A DNA stretch of 64,000 bases, from the NCBI RefSeq assembly GCF_000953135.1, contig NZ_LN614827.1, positions 2,943,001 through 3,007,000 on the forward strand, in the 5' to 3' direction. A program made the position numbers and the translations under genes. Shown here piece after piece: positions 1-8,938 of this stretch (the first letter of the stretch is position 1; every line of letters starts with the position of its first letter). Source of the stretch: Legionella fallonii LLAP-10. Its GTDB lineage: Bacteria; Pseudomonadota; Gammaproteobacteria; Legionellales; Legionellaceae. The notes under the pieces are model-generated. The model was not told the DNA's origin. It made no database searches and saw only the letters and a program-made list of their open reading frames with translations.

Positions 1-815
1 GAAAATTTCATGGCAATATTCTTTGAACTATACTTATGTTGCATATCAACCACTTTAACATTTGTATTTTCCATGAAACACATTTTGGCATTAAGATCTC
101 TAGTAATCTCTAATAAAGGTAATTCTTTACCATACTGATATTCACCTACTTTACTATTTCCACCAAAGCCAGCTCCTTTCACAGGAACCATTTCAGTTTT
201 CACATCATTCCACTGCACAAATGGTTTATTAGTTTGCGCATCAATAATCGCTGTTGGACGTTCAGGAATTTTATCATCATGACTAACAAAGACACTGACC
301 TTATAGGCCCAATGAGCCTGATGTTTGTCATCGATATAAACCATAGGAGTTACTTGTTCTTCGCTAACACGTTTATCTGCATAGTGATTTTTAAATTGCT
401 GTAAAGCAACAGAAGCATTTTTTACAAAGGAGGCCTGGGGTTGTCCCAACTCAAGTTGTAACCCCTGATAAACAGTACCATTCATGTGCACATCTGAGTT
501 TGTGGTTGCAAGAGATGGTGCCTTTTGTTTACTATGCATAATGGCATAGCCACCAAAAACAGGAAAACCAGCATATAATTGCTGCATACGCACGTGAGTT
601 ACTTTATTGCCGTCAGTATGTTGTCTTACAAATTGTAAACTATCAGTCGACACTGAAGTACCTTTCATTACACCTGGTAAAGTTAATTGAAATTTTTGTT
701 TTAACTCAACAAAAGGTGTTTTTTGTAGGGCCACGGGCTCTGCCGCTTTTACAGGTGAAGCTAATCCTAGGGCTACAGCAATGGCTAAAGGTGACAAATA
801 ATAATTTGGATGCAT
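1..815 (-). CDS. proA: Zinc metalloprotease ProA/Msp, M4 thermolysin-like (N-terminal part, cut by window edge)
   Basis: This is a secreted thermolysin-family metalloprotease precursor, the major secreted zinc protease of Legionella and a type II secretion substrate. The visible 271 residues begin MHPNYYLSPLAIAVALG, a signal peptide ending near VKAAEP. The FTP/PepSY-type propeptide follows (LPGVMKGTSVSTDSLQFVRQH, then AHWAYKVSV and ERPTAIIDAQTNKPF). The start of the mature enzyme follows the propeptide (KGAGFGGNSKVGEYQYGKELP). The HExxH zinc site lies beyond the left edge. The start is an ATG with AAGGAG about 9 bases upstream. I recognise it from close similarity to L. pneumophila ProA as I remember it. 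The upstream 338-bp gap presumably holds its promoter. Confidence 0.95.
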   Translation of the reverse strand, partial: MHPNYYLSPLAIAVALGLASPVKAAEPVALQKTPFVELKQKFQLTLPGVMKGTSVSTDSLQFVRQHTDGNKVTHVRMQQLYAGFPVFGGYAIMHSKQKAPSLATTNSDVHMNGTVYQGLQLELGQPQASFVKNASVALQQFKNHYADKRVSEEQVTPMVYIDDKHQAHWAYKVSVFVSHDDKIPERPTAIIDAQTNKPFVQWNDVKTEMVPVKGAGFGGNSKVGEYQYGKELPLLEITRDLNAKMCFMENTNVKVVDMQHKYSSKNIAMKF

Positions 816-1128
816 CGAAACTAACTCCTTAGATTAATTCGGGTAGGACAACCTTCCTGGAATGTCCATGATGTTTTATATTACCCATTGATTTTTTAAG
901 GACAGTTGATTAACAAAAAACTCTTAATATCATAATCATTCAGCTTAAAAAGCTAGGGTAGTCCAAAATACAGCTAATGCTCAATGCAAATCACTTCACA
1001 TCGAACATAAGCTCTTCTCAATTAAAATACTATGAAAAACCATAATATTTCAAAGAAATACGCGTACAGAATGAACTGCTACTATACAAAAATACAAATA
1101 GATCTTTTTAAAACCATACAAAATTAGC
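816..1128. other. Intergenic region upstream of proA
   Basis: About 310 AT-rich bases separate proA from the oadA-like gene; both are on the minus strand. I see no open frame with a ribosome site. The only clear structure is the hairpin at the right end, listed separately. The proA promoter should be here, but no convincing -35/-10 pair stands out. Confidence 0.5.
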
Positions 1129-1153
1129 ACAATTTCACTTTTTTTGAAATTGT
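1129..1153 (-). terminator. Hairpin directly after the oadA-like stop codon
   Basis: The arms ACAATTTCA (1129-1137) and TGAAATTGT (1145-1153) pair perfectly over 9 bp around a 7-base loop. The hairpin abuts the stop codon of the upstream minus-strand gene. In that direction it is followed by GCTAATTTTG, only a weak T-run, so it is a possible rho-independent terminator. Confidence 0.45.
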
Positions 1154-2968
1154 TTAATTAGCATTACTGCTTTTCTTTGCTTTTAAATTAAGCCGGATCA
1201 GTACTTGTCCTGGTGTAACCTTATCCCCCTTTTGACAACATATTTCTGTAACTACTCCATCCTCAGATGCTTGTACTTCTGTTTCCATTTTCATCGCTTC
1301 AATAGCGAATAATGCCTGGCCTTTTTTCACTCGTTCACCTACTGCTACATGAATAGCCATAATTGTGCCAGGAATGGACACGGAGACATCACCAGGCTCA
1401 TTATTTTTTGCTCTGGCAACGGCTTTATTTTGCTCTTCAAATTCTGAACCGTGAATGACCACTTCTTCAGGAACACCATCCACCCATAAAAAACAAGTCT
1501 GACGACCGTGTTGAGGAGTGCCGAAGCCCGCGACTTTCACATGATAATGCTCCCCATGAAGAGTAATATCATATTCTGACAAACTATGGTGCTCTGCAGT
1601 GCCGGACTGAGGTAATAAGGGCTCAGGTACCAAAGAATCATTTTGGCGCTGCTCGAGAAATTGCCGGCCAATTTCAGGAAACATCGCATAAATCAGAACA
1701 TCTTCCTCACTCAAAGCTAAAGCTTCAATTTCTTTTTTTAATTGCTTGAATTCATTAGACAGCAGATCGGCAGGCCTTACTTCAATCACATCAGTTCGCC
1801 CAATGGCTTTTTTACGCAATTTAGGACTTATCTTACCCGGAGGAGCACCATATTTACCTTGACAGTAAAGTTTTACCTCATTCGTTATAGTTTTGTAACG
1901 TTCACCAGTTAATACATTGATTACAGCCTGAGTTCCCACCACTTGAGACGTTGGCGTAACTAAAGGTGGATATCCTAGATCTTCACGAACTCGAGGAATT
2001 TCCTGATGAACAGCATCTATTTTGTCCAAAGCATTTTGTTCTTTTAGTTGGCTGTACAAATTAGATATCATCCCTCCAGGAACTTGATAAAGTTGCACTC
2101 TCGGATCGATAGCACTCGCCTCGCTTTCAAATTGAGAATATTTCTTTCGAACGACCTTAAAGTAATCATCAATTTCTAATAATAAATTTAAATCTAACTC
2201 TGTATCAAATTCACTACCCGCTAAGGCAGCGACCAATGCTTCGGTAGGCGGATGAGAGGCCCCGCCTGAAAAAGACGAAATAGCGGTATCTAGATGATAA
2301 CAACCAGCAAGAACCGCTTCGTAATGACAAACGTTAGCTAAACCCGATGTAGCATGACTGTGTAAATGGATAGGTAATCCTGTTGCTTGTGAAAGTCCTT
2401 TATACAATTCTGTAGTGATGGAAGGAGTTAATAGTCCAGCCATATCTTTAATTGCAAGGCTGTCACATCCCATATCTGCCAATTCTTTTCCCAAATTGAC
2501 AAACCCTTCTAAGGTATGTACTGGACTAGTCGTATAACAGATTGCTCCTTGCGCATGTTTTTTTTCAGCCTTAACTGCCTCTATGGCAACTCTCAGATTT
2601 CTAGAGTCGTTTAATGCATCAAAAATTCGGAATACATCAACACCATTATTTGCTGCCAATTTGATAAACTCTTTGACTACATCATCCGCATAATGACGAT
2701 AGCCTAATAAATTTTGCCCCCTAAGCAGCATAGATAAACGCGTATTAGGCAACGCTCGCCTTAACAAACGCAATCGCTCCCAAGGATCCTCTTTTAAAAA
2801 ACGCAGGCAGGCGTCAAAAGTTGCCCCACCCCATACTTCCATGGCCCAAAAACCAACTTCGTCCATTTTCTTGCATATGGGCAACATATCTTCTGTTCTT
2901 AAACGCGTTGCTATTAAACATTGATGCGCATCTCGAAGAGTCACATCGGTGATTAAAGTTTTTACCAT
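1154..2968 (-). CDS. oadA: Biotin-dependent carboxyltransferase: oxaloacetate decarboxylase alpha subunit / pyruvate carboxylase subunit B
   Basis: The 604-residue protein has an HMGL-like TIM-barrel carboxyltransferase domain (residues 1-about 270, starting TLITDVTLRDAHQ), a conserved carboxylase domain (to about 460), and a C-terminal biotinyl domain with the EAMKMETE biotinylation site. The family moves a carboxyl group between carboxybiotin and pyruvate/oxaloacetate. No oadB or oadG membrane subunits accompany it. It could therefore act as the B subunit of a two-subunit pyruvate carboxylase with a biotin carboxylase such as the AccC encoded divergently nearby; that is inference. The frame is open to 3007, but ATG at 2968 has AGGGA about 8 bases upstream and opens directly on the conserved TLRDAHQ region. 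Confidence 0.88.
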   Translation of the reverse strand: MVKTLITDVTLRDAHQCLIATRLRTEDMLPICKKMDEVGFWAMEVWGGATFDACLRFLKEDPWERLRLLRRALPNTRLSMLLRGQNLLGYRHYADDVVKEFIKLAANNGVDVFRIFDALNDSRNLRVAIEAVKAEKKHAQGAICYTTSPVHTLEGFVNLGKELADMGCDSLAIKDMAGLLTPSITTELYKGLSQATGLPIHLHSHATSGLANVCHYEAVLAGCYHLDTAISSFSGGASHPPTEALVAALAGSEFDTELDLNLLLEIDDYFKVVRKKYSQFESEASAIDPRVQLYQVPGGMISNLYSQLKEQNALDKIDAVHQEIPRVREDLGYPPLVTPTSQVVGTQAVINVLTGERYKTITNEVKLYCQGKYGAPPGKISPKLRKKAIGRTDVIEVRPADLLSNEFKQLKKEIEALALSEEDVLIYAMFPEIGRQFLEQRQNDSLVPEPLLPQSGTAEHHSLSEYDITLHGEHYHVKVAGFGTPQHGRQTCFLWVDGVPEEVVIHGSEFEEQNKAVARAKNNEPGDVSVSIPGTIMAIHVAVGERVKKGQALFAIEAMKMETEVQASEDGVVTEICCQKGDKVTPGQVLIRLNLKAKKSSNAN

Positions 2969-3267
2969 AAAGCTATCCCTGATTTTTTTATATAAAAACA
3001 ATACCATAATCTAAATCATGGAACATCATTGAAAATGATAATTCATTTTCACTCTTTAGTTATCTCTGCATACTAGACCTCTTTCTAAACTAGCAATGAT
3101 ACTCAATCATCCCCGATCATTATGGAATGTTACCCTTTAAATGCAGACTCCTTTTTTCTGAAAACATGAAGCTATATTGTACGGATCTTGCCGATATCCT
3201 CGCGGATATATAGACAGAATCATAAAGTTCAGGCAAAATCTGCAAAAATCATAATACACATAGTGTA
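2969..3267. other. Divergent intergenic region between oadA-like gene and aroQ
   Basis: This 299-bp gap should hold promoters for both directions. It contains TAGACCTCTTTC at 3074-3085, which matches the ends of the repeat element at 31468-31536 without a partner copy here. It also has a short perfect palindrome, ATATCC-TCGC-GGATAT, near 3193-3210. I could not assign promoters confidently. Confidence 0.4.
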
Positions 3268-3705
3268 ATGAAAAAAATTCTTGTATTACATGGTCCTAAT
3301 CTAAACCTTTTAGGAACTCGTGAGCCATCTATCTATGGTTCGGAGTCTTTAAACCAAATCAATACCAACTTAGTAAAAATGGGAAATGATGCAGGATTGC
3401 AGTTAACGTGCTATCAAAGTAACGCCGAAAGTGATTTAATTCAGGCTATACATCAAGCAAGCACTGATAAAGTTCATTACATAATATTTAACCCCGCAGC
3501 ATTTACTCATACTAGCGTAGCACTACGTGATGCTTTATCTGCTGTCGCAATACCATTTATTGAAGTACATATCAGTAATATTTATTCCCGTGAAGCCTTT
3601 CGTCACCACTCTTATTTCTCCGACATAGCAACAGGGGTCATCAGCGGGTTTGGTGTCAAAGGTTACGGAGTAGCATTACAAGCAATTATTGACGAATTCA
3701 AGTAG
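3268..3705 (+). CDS. aroQ: Type II 3-dehydroquinate dehydratase
   Basis: The enzyme dehydrates 3-dehydroquinate to 3-dehydroshikimate in the cytoplasmic shikimate pathway. The 145-residue length is typical of the small dodecameric type II enzyme. Family motifs are present: [13 protein letters not shown] with the catalytic Tyr in SIYG, the [10 protein letters not shown] stretch, [17 protein letters not shown] with the conserved His, [11 protein letters not shown], and [11 protein letters not shown] near the end. It is first in a tight plus-strand run with accB starting 13 bases after its stop, the usual gammaproteobacterial arrangement. Confidence 0.97.
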   Translation: MKKILVLHGPNLNLLGTREPSIYGSESLNQINTNLVKMGNDAGLQLTCYQSNAESDLIQAIHQASTDKVHYIIFNPAAFTHTSVALRDALSAVAIPFIEVHISNIYSREAFRHHSYFSDIATGVISGFGVKGYGVALQAIIDEFK

Positions 3706-3717
3706 AGAGAACAAACA

Positions 3718-4200
3718 ATGGATATCCGAAAAATTAGAAAATTAATTGAATTGCTGGAAGAAACTGGCATTTCTGAAATCGAAATAAAAGAAGGTGAAGA
3801 ATCGCTTAGATTAAGTCGTTACAGTAACGCCCCAGTTGAAGCGCCACAAGTTCACTATGTCTCAGCCCCCGTAGCGGCTCCCGCCCAATCACTACTAGCG
3901 CAACAACCAGTGCAAAGCAATACTGCCCATGCAGCTGTTCCTGAGCATAAAGCGCCAATGACAGCAGGTCATAAAATTCGCTCCCCTATGGTTGGAACAA
4001 TGTATACTTCTCCTTCGCCCGAAGCACCAGCTTTCGTCACTATAGGTCAAACAGTTAAAGTTGGAGACACCTTGTGCATCGTTGAAGCAATGAAAATGTT
4101 TAATGAAATTGAATCCGATCGCTCAGGTAAAATCGTAGATATACTCGTAAAAAATGGTGACCCAGTTGAGTATGACCAAGTTTTATTTATTATAGAGTAG
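3718..4200 (+). CDS. accB: Acetyl-CoA carboxylase biotin carboxyl carrier protein
   Basis: This is the biotin carrier subunit of acetyl-CoA carboxylase, the first committed step of fatty acid synthesis. It has 160 residues. The N-terminal part begins [17 protein letters not shown]. An Ala/Pro/Gln-rich linker spans about 40-80. The biotinyl domain holds the modified lysine in EAMKMFNE (about residue 126) after [20 protein letters not shown]. accC follows after 5-11 bases, so the two are surely co-transcribed. Confidence 0.97.
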   Translation: MDIRKIRKLIELLEETGISEIEIKEGEESLRLSRYSNAPVEAPQVHYVSAPVAAPAQSLLAQQPVQSNTAHAAVPEHKAPMTAGHKIRSPMVGTMYTSPSPEAPAFVTIGQTVKVGDTLCIVEAMKMFNEIESDRSGKIVDILVKNGDPVEYDQVLFIIE

Positions 4201-4211
4201 GGAATGTGTCT

Positions 4212-5552
4212 ATGCTCAGTAAAATTGTTATTGCAAATAGAGGCGAGATTGCGCTTCGTATATTGCGTGCGTGTAAAGAACTAGGCATTCAAACTGTTGC
4301 CGTCCATTCTGATGTGGATAAAGATTTATTGCACGTTCGTCTTGCCGATGAAACAGTCTGTATAGGTCCAGCCCCTGCTCAGAAAAGTTACCTTAATATT
4401 CCAGCCATTATATCTGCAGCAGAAATTACTGATGCGGTTGCTATTCATCCAGGCTATGGATTCCTCTCTGAAAATGCCGATTTTGCAGACATCGTTGAGC
4501 AAAGTGGCTTTCGTTTTATTGGTCCACGCGGAGAGACTATACGCCTTATGGGAGATAAAGTATCCGCCATAGAAGCCATGAAAAAAGCGGGAGTCCCTTG
4601 CGTCCCCGGTTCAGGTGGCCCTTTAGGCGATGATGATAATCTCAATTTAAAAATTGCTAACAAAATTGGTTATCCAGTAATTATTAAAGCTGCCGGTGGT
4701 GGTGGTGGGCGCGGCATGCGCGTAGTTCACAGTGAATCCAATTTATTAAGCTCTATAGCTCTCACCCGAAGTGAAGCTAAAGCAGCGTTTAATAATCCAA
4801 CGGTATACATGGAAAAATTCCTAGAAAATCCCAGACATGTCGAATTTCAGATACTGGGAGATGGAAAAGGACATGCGATTCATTTAGGAGAGCGCGATTG
4901 CTCCATGCAAAGACGCCACCAAAAAGTATTAGAAGAAGCACCTGCTCCAGGAATTTCTGCTGAGTTACGAAAAGAAATTGGAGCATCAGTAGTCAAAGCC
5001 TGTAAAGATTTACAATACCGTGGAGCTGGAACCTTTGAGTTTTTATATCAGGATGGTTGTTTTTATTTTATTGAAATGAATACCCGAATCCAAGTAGAAC
5101 ATCCTGTAACAGAACAGATCACCGGCCTTGATCTGATTAAAGAACAAATCAAAATCGCCAGTGATATTCCATTTACCTTAAATCAGGAAGATATAGAGCT
5201 TCGCGGACATGCTATAGAATGTAGAATCAACGCCGAGGACGCTAAAACATTCATACCGTCGCCTGGAACAATAAAATTACTTCATCAGCCAGGAGGGCCA
5301 GGTATCCGCTTTGATTCTCATATTTACAGTAGCTATACAGTACCGCCCAATTATGACTCCATGATAGGCAAGTTGATCAGCTATGGAGCAACACGCGCTG
5401 AAGCAATTGCTCGGATGCGCAATGCGCTTGATGAAATTATTATTGATGGCATTAGAACCAACATTGAATTACATCAACGTATTCTTCACGACAAATCGTT
5501 TATAGATGGCGGTACAAACATCCATTATTTAGAAAAAATGTTGAAAGGTTAA
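4212..5552 (+). CDS. accC: Acetyl-CoA carboxylase biotin carboxylase subunit
   Basis: This ATP-grasp biotin carboxylase carboxylates the biotin on AccB. It has 446 residues from the ATG, normal for the family. It shows the N-terminal [14 protein letters not shown], the glycine-rich [14 protein letters not shown] loop, [13 protein letters not shown], the [16 protein letters not shown] active-site stretch and [16 protein letters not shown] at 4206 is in frame, but AGGGA lies 8 bases before the ATG at 4212 and only 2 before the GTG, so I prefer 4212. The prmA gene starts 4 bases after the stop. Confidence 0.96.
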   Translation: MLSKIVIANRGEIALRILRACKELGIQTVAVHSDVDKDLLHVRLADETVCIGPAPAQKSYLNIPAIISAAEITDAVAIHPGYGFLSENADFADIVEQSGFRFIGPRGETIRLMGDKVSAIEAMKKAGVPCVPGSGGPLGDDDNLNLKIANKIGYPVIIKAAGGGGGRGMRVVHSESNLLSSIALTRSEAKAAFNNPTVYMEKFLENPRHVEFQILGDGKGHAIHLGERDCSMQRRHQKVLEEAPAPGISAELRKEIGASVVKACKDLQYRGAGTFEFLYQDGCFYFIEMNTRIQVEHPVTEQITGLDLIKEQIKIASDIPFTLNQEDIELRGHAIECRINAEDAKTFIPSPGTIKLLHQPGGPGIRFDSHIYSSYTVPPNYDSMIGKLISYGATRAEAIARMRNALDEIIIDGIRTNIELHQRILHDKSFIDGGTNIHYLEKMLKG

Positions 5553-5556
5553 TATT

Positions 5557-6426
5557 GTGTGGTTTCAATTAAAAATAGAACATTGCCCTAGTGAAGAAGT
5601 AGAGAGGCTTAGTGAGGAGTTAGAAGAGTCAGGAGCATTATCTATTATGCTCACTGATAAAAACGATAATCCTGTTTTAGAACCTGAGCCCGGAACTACT
5701 CCATTATGGCCTGAAGTCATCATCCAGGCTTTATTTGCACAAGCGGAAGAAGCTCAGCTAATCAAAACACAATTAGCTCTGACAAGACCTACAGTAACCT
5801 GTCACATAGAAGTTCTTGCTGAACAAGATTGGGAAAGAGCATGGATGGATGATTTTAAACCACAACGTTTTGGAACACGTTTATGGATTTGCCCCACTTG
5901 GCATACTCCCCCTGAACCCGAGGCGGTCAATTTAATGCTTGATCCTGGCTTGGCTTTCGGCACCGGTACTCATCCGACCACAGCATTGTGTTTAACTTGG
6001 TTAGAACAAGCAGACCTTAGCAATATATCAGTTATTGATTACGGCTGCGGTTCAGGCATTCTGTCTCTAGCTGCATTAAAACTAGGGGCTACAACTGTAC
6101 ATGCAGTAGATATTGATGAGCAGGCATTGCAAGCTACTCACAATAATGCTCATAGCAATAATATTGAAGAATCCCGACTTTTTATAAGCAAACCAGAGGT
6201 TCTACAAGATCCGGTAGATTTAATCATTGCTAATATTCTACTGGCTCCATTAATTTCATTAAAAGAACGTTTTCATCAATTACTTCATCCTAATGCTCAT
6301 TTAGTGGTTTCTGGGTTATTGGCTGAGCAGGCAGCAGATCTGATTAAAGCCTATAGTTCACTGTTCACTCCGGTTACAACTGAATATCTAGATGGTTGGG
6401 CCTTAATCGTTTTTGCAAGAATATAA
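5557..6426 (+). CDS. prmA: Ribosomal protein L11 methyltransferase
   Basis: PrmA trimethylates ribosomal protein L11 using S-adenosylmethionine. The 289-residue protein has the N-terminal substrate domain (MWFQLKIEHCPSEEVERL) and a class I methyltransferase fold with the PrmA signature DPGLAFGTGTHPTT, motif I VIDYGCGSGILSLAALKLGA and the catalytic-loop stretch IIANILLAPL. The start is GTG, with AAAGG 8 bases upstream overlapping the end of accC. It belongs to the aroQ-accB-accC-prmA run. Confidence 0.96.
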   Translation: MWFQLKIEHCPSEEVERLSEELEESGALSIMLTDKNDNPVLEPEPGTTPLWPEVIIQALFAQAEEAQLIKTQLALTRPTVTCHIEVLAEQDWERAWMDDFKPQRFGTRLWICPTWHTPPEPEAVNLMLDPGLAFGTGTHPTTALCLTWLEQADLSNISVIDYGCGSGILSLAALKLGATTVHAVDIDEQALQATHNNAHSNNIEESRLFISKPEVLQDPVDLIIANILLAPLISLKERFHQLLHPNAHLVVSGLLAEQAADLIKAYSSLFTPVTTEYLDGWALIVFARI

Positions 6427-6450
6427 CTGTCTTATTTAAGGTAAACTACA

Positions 6451-8040
6451 ATGGACAAACAACCTGCTTTATCTCCTTTCCTCCCACGAAGAGCGTTGCT
6501 TAGTGTATCAGATAAAAGAGGCATTAGTGAGCTTGCCCATACGTTACATAAACAAGGTGTGGAATTAATTGCAACAGGTAATACCGCGGCATTACTTAAA
6601 GAACAAGGATTACCTGTAACGGATGTCAGTGAATGCACCGGTTTTCCCGAAATGATGGATGGCCGAGTTAAAACGCTTCACCCTGCTATTCACGCCGGCT
6701 TAATGGCTCGTGGAGACTATGATCAAGAAACATTGAAACGTCATGGACTAAAACCGATTGATTTGCTCGTAGTGAATTTATATCCCTTCGAGCAGGTAAT
6801 CAGTGATCCAGACTGTGATTTTGATAAAGCAATTGAAAATATTGATATTGGTGGTCCAGCGATGGTGCGTTCGGCCGCTAAAAACCATGCCCATACTTAT
6901 GTTGTAGTGACTCCAGATGACTATGATGAGCTAATTGAATGTCTACACAAGAAGCAAGCTCCATCGAATTGGCGATTTACTTTAGCCAAAAAGGCTTTTG
7001 TGCAAATTGCAGCCTACGATGCAGCTATTGCTAATTATCTAACAACTCTAGACGCGACCCATGCACCCAGTGGCTTCCCTGATGTACTCACATGTCAATT
7101 TGCTAAAATAAGCGATTTGCGATATGGAGAAAACCCCCATCAGCAAGCTATTTTTTATGCAGATAAAAACAGTGCCCCGGGTTCACTGGGTACTGCGCGC
7201 CTGCTTCAAGGCAAGCAATTGTCCTATAATAATATTCTCGACGCTGATGCAGCTCTTGATTGTGTCAAATCCTATCCTAATAACAAACCTATTTGTGTCA
7301 TTGTAAAACATGCTAATCCATGCGGGATAGCCTTGGGTAATACGACGCTTGATGCATATCTAAGAGCATTTCAATGTGATCCAACATCTGCTTATGGAGG
7401 CATAATAGCCTTTAATCAAACATTAGATAGTGAAACAGCTAAAGCCATACTTGAAAAGCAATTTGTAGAAGTAATCATTGCTCCTGATGTCAGTGAAGAA
7501 GCCCAAAGAGCTCTCGCCAGTAAAGAAAATATTCGCGTACTCAAAACAGGAGTTTGGCATCAAGATAATGAATTCAGATTAAATATGAGAAAAGTTGATG
7601 GTGGACTACTAGTACAAGAGCATGACTCCCTATCTTTAGTCACCTGTAAACTACAAACTGTAACTCGCAAAAAACCTACTGAACAAGAAATACAAGATTT
7701 GATGTTTGCCTGGATAGCGGCAAAACATGTGAAATCAAATGCTATAGTATACGCCAAGGATTGCGCTACGCTCGGCATTGGCGGTGGTCAGACGAGTAGA
7801 GTGATGAGTGCCCGCATAGGTATTTGGCAAGCTGAAAATATGGGGGTTAATCTCCAAGGATCTGTTATGGCTTCCGATGCATTTATTCCCTTTGCTGATA
7901 CAGTAGAAATTGCAGCTGCTGCTGGGGTTTCTGCAATCATCCAGCCAGGGGGCTCTATTAGGGACGAACAAATTATCGCATGCGCTGATGCTCATAGTTT
8001 AGCCATGGTGTTTACTGCCACCCGACACTTTAAACATTAA
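6451..8040 (+). CDS. purH: Bifunctional AICAR formyltransferase / IMP cyclohydrolase
   Basis: PurH catalyses the last two steps of de novo IMP synthesis. The 529 residues have the N-terminal MGS-like cyclohydrolase domain (RRALLSVSDKRGISELA, MMDGRVKTLHPAIHAG, DLLVVNLYPF, ENIDIGGPAMVRSAAKN). The AICAR formyltransferase domain follows (LRYGENPHQQAIFY, KHANPCGIA, the K-S-N-A stretch, GGGQTSRV, and IQPGGSIRDEQ near the C-terminus). It starts 25 bases after prmA. It is the last housekeeping gene before the secretion genes, and no clear terminator follows it. Confidence 0.97.
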   Translation: MDKQPALSPFLPRRALLSVSDKRGISELAHTLHKQGVELIATGNTAALLKEQGLPVTDVSECTGFPEMMDGRVKTLHPAIHAGLMARGDYDQETLKRHGLKPIDLLVVNLYPFEQVISDPDCDFDKAIENIDIGGPAMVRSAAKNHAHTYVVVTPDDYDELIECLHKKQAPSNWRFTLAKKAFVQIAAYDAAIANYLTTLDATHAPSGFPDVLTCQFAKISDLRYGENPHQQAIFYADKNSAPGSLGTARLLQGKQLSYNNILDADAALDCVKSYPNNKPICVIVKHANPCGIALGNTTLDAYLRAFQCDPTSAYGGIIAFNQTLDSETAKAILEKQFVEVIIAPDVSEEAQRALASKENIRVLKTGVWHQDNEFRLNMRKVDGGLLVQEHDSLSLVTCKLQTVTRKKPTEQEIQDLMFAWIAAKHVKSNAIVYAKDCATLGIGGGQTSRVMSARIGIWQAENMGVNLQGSVMASDAFIPFADTVEIAAAAGVSAIIQPGGSIRDEQIIACADAHSLAMVFTATRHFKH

Positions 8041-8054
8041 ACTACTTAACTTAC

Positions 8055-8084
8055 TTGAACCCAAAGCAGTATATAACGTATTAT
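8055..8084 (+). promoter_or_regulatory. Putative sigma-70 promoter for icmH-icmF
   Basis: TTGAAC (8055-8060) and TATTAT (8079-8084) are separated by 18 bases in the 112-bp purH-icmH gap. Placement about 70 bases before the icmH start fits a promoter that gives the secretion pair its own transcription. This is pattern matching only. Confidence 0.45.
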
Positions 8085-8152
8085 CTTATTTTTAAATTTG
8101 ACGTTATTGTAAATGCAGCCAGGTGTGTTCAAAACTCATTCGGAGCAAAGCC

Positions 8153-8938
8153 ATGACAACTGAGCATTATCCAATCTCAATTGTCAATCGTCTTGCAATT
8201 TCGGACTCATCGATAGTACCGCAAGGCTACTATCGCTCTAAATTATTTATTGCCCCCTTTTCAACCAATATCCTGGTAGCTGCAGCAGGCCCTCTATTAT
8301 CATTATTAGAAAGACTTTGTTTAAGTCCGTCTTTACCTCCTATTGAAAATATTCGTGACAATATTGAACATGAGCTACATGCTTTCCACAGTAAGCTAGA
8401 TGCGTCTCAATACCCACAAGATCTTACTCGCATTGCCCATTATCTAATCGCTGCTACCATCGATGAAATTCTCGGAAAAAGCTATCTCAGGGTGTATAAT
8501 TTAGCCGCTGAGTTTAAATCGTTTACTCCATTAACTAGTGATGGAGCACAACCCCAACAACGTTTCTTTGAAATTCTTAGTTATATTAAAGAAAGGCCGA
8601 ACCAATATCTCGATACAATTGAATTAATCTATTTCTGTCTGATTGCGGGGTTTGAAGGGGAATATCATTTAAAAGCAGATGGACGTCAGGCTCTTGATAA
8701 CACTATTGAAGATCTGTATCAAATAATACAGCAATATCGTTTTAATAAACCCCATCGCTTATTTAATGAAAACCCTATACCGAAAACCGTCAAAAAAAGC
8801 TACAGAGCAGCCATAGTCAGTGCAATAGTTGCTGCAAGTATCATCGTTTGTGCTTTCTTAACCAGTCAATTCATATTGGAGAATAAAGCAAAATCAGTTT
8901 TATTTGGACATTCACAATTAGCAGTTCTGGATAACTAA
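8153..8938 (+). CDS. icmH/dotU: Dot/Icm type IVB secretion protein IcmH/DotU (TssL-like)
   Basis: IcmH/DotU is an inner-membrane protein that works with IcmF to stabilise and position the Dot/Icm core complex; the pair is homologous to TssL/TssM of type VI secretion. The 261 residues have a cytoplasmic DotU domain (LLSLLERLCLSPSLPPIENIRDNIEHEL, YLIAATIDEILGKS, GFEGEYHLKADGR) and one C-terminal transmembrane segment (about 226-250, AAIVSAIVAASIIVCAFL). The frame is open from 8123, but the ATG at 8153 has GGAG seven bases upstream and gives the family length. Its stop codon overlaps the icmF start (TAATG), indicating translational coupling. Confidence 0.95.
   Translation: MTTEHYPISIVNRLAISDSSIVPQGYYRSKLFIAPFSTNILVAAAGPLLSLLERLCLSPSLPPIENIRDNIEHELHAFHSKLDASQYPQDLTRIAHYLIAATIDEILGKSYLRVYNLAAEFKSFTPLTSDGAQPQQRFFEILSYIKERPNQYLDTIELIYFCLIAGFEGEYHLKADGRQALDNTIEDLYQIIQQYRFNKPHRLFNENPIPKTVKKSYRAAIVSAIVAASIIVCAFLTSQFILENKAKSVLFGHSQLAVLDN

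Noticed and set aside
3193..3210. Palindrome ATATCC-TCGC-GGATAT upstream of aroQ as an operator
   Set aside because: It is a single short palindrome without a second copy or known regulator; insufficient support.
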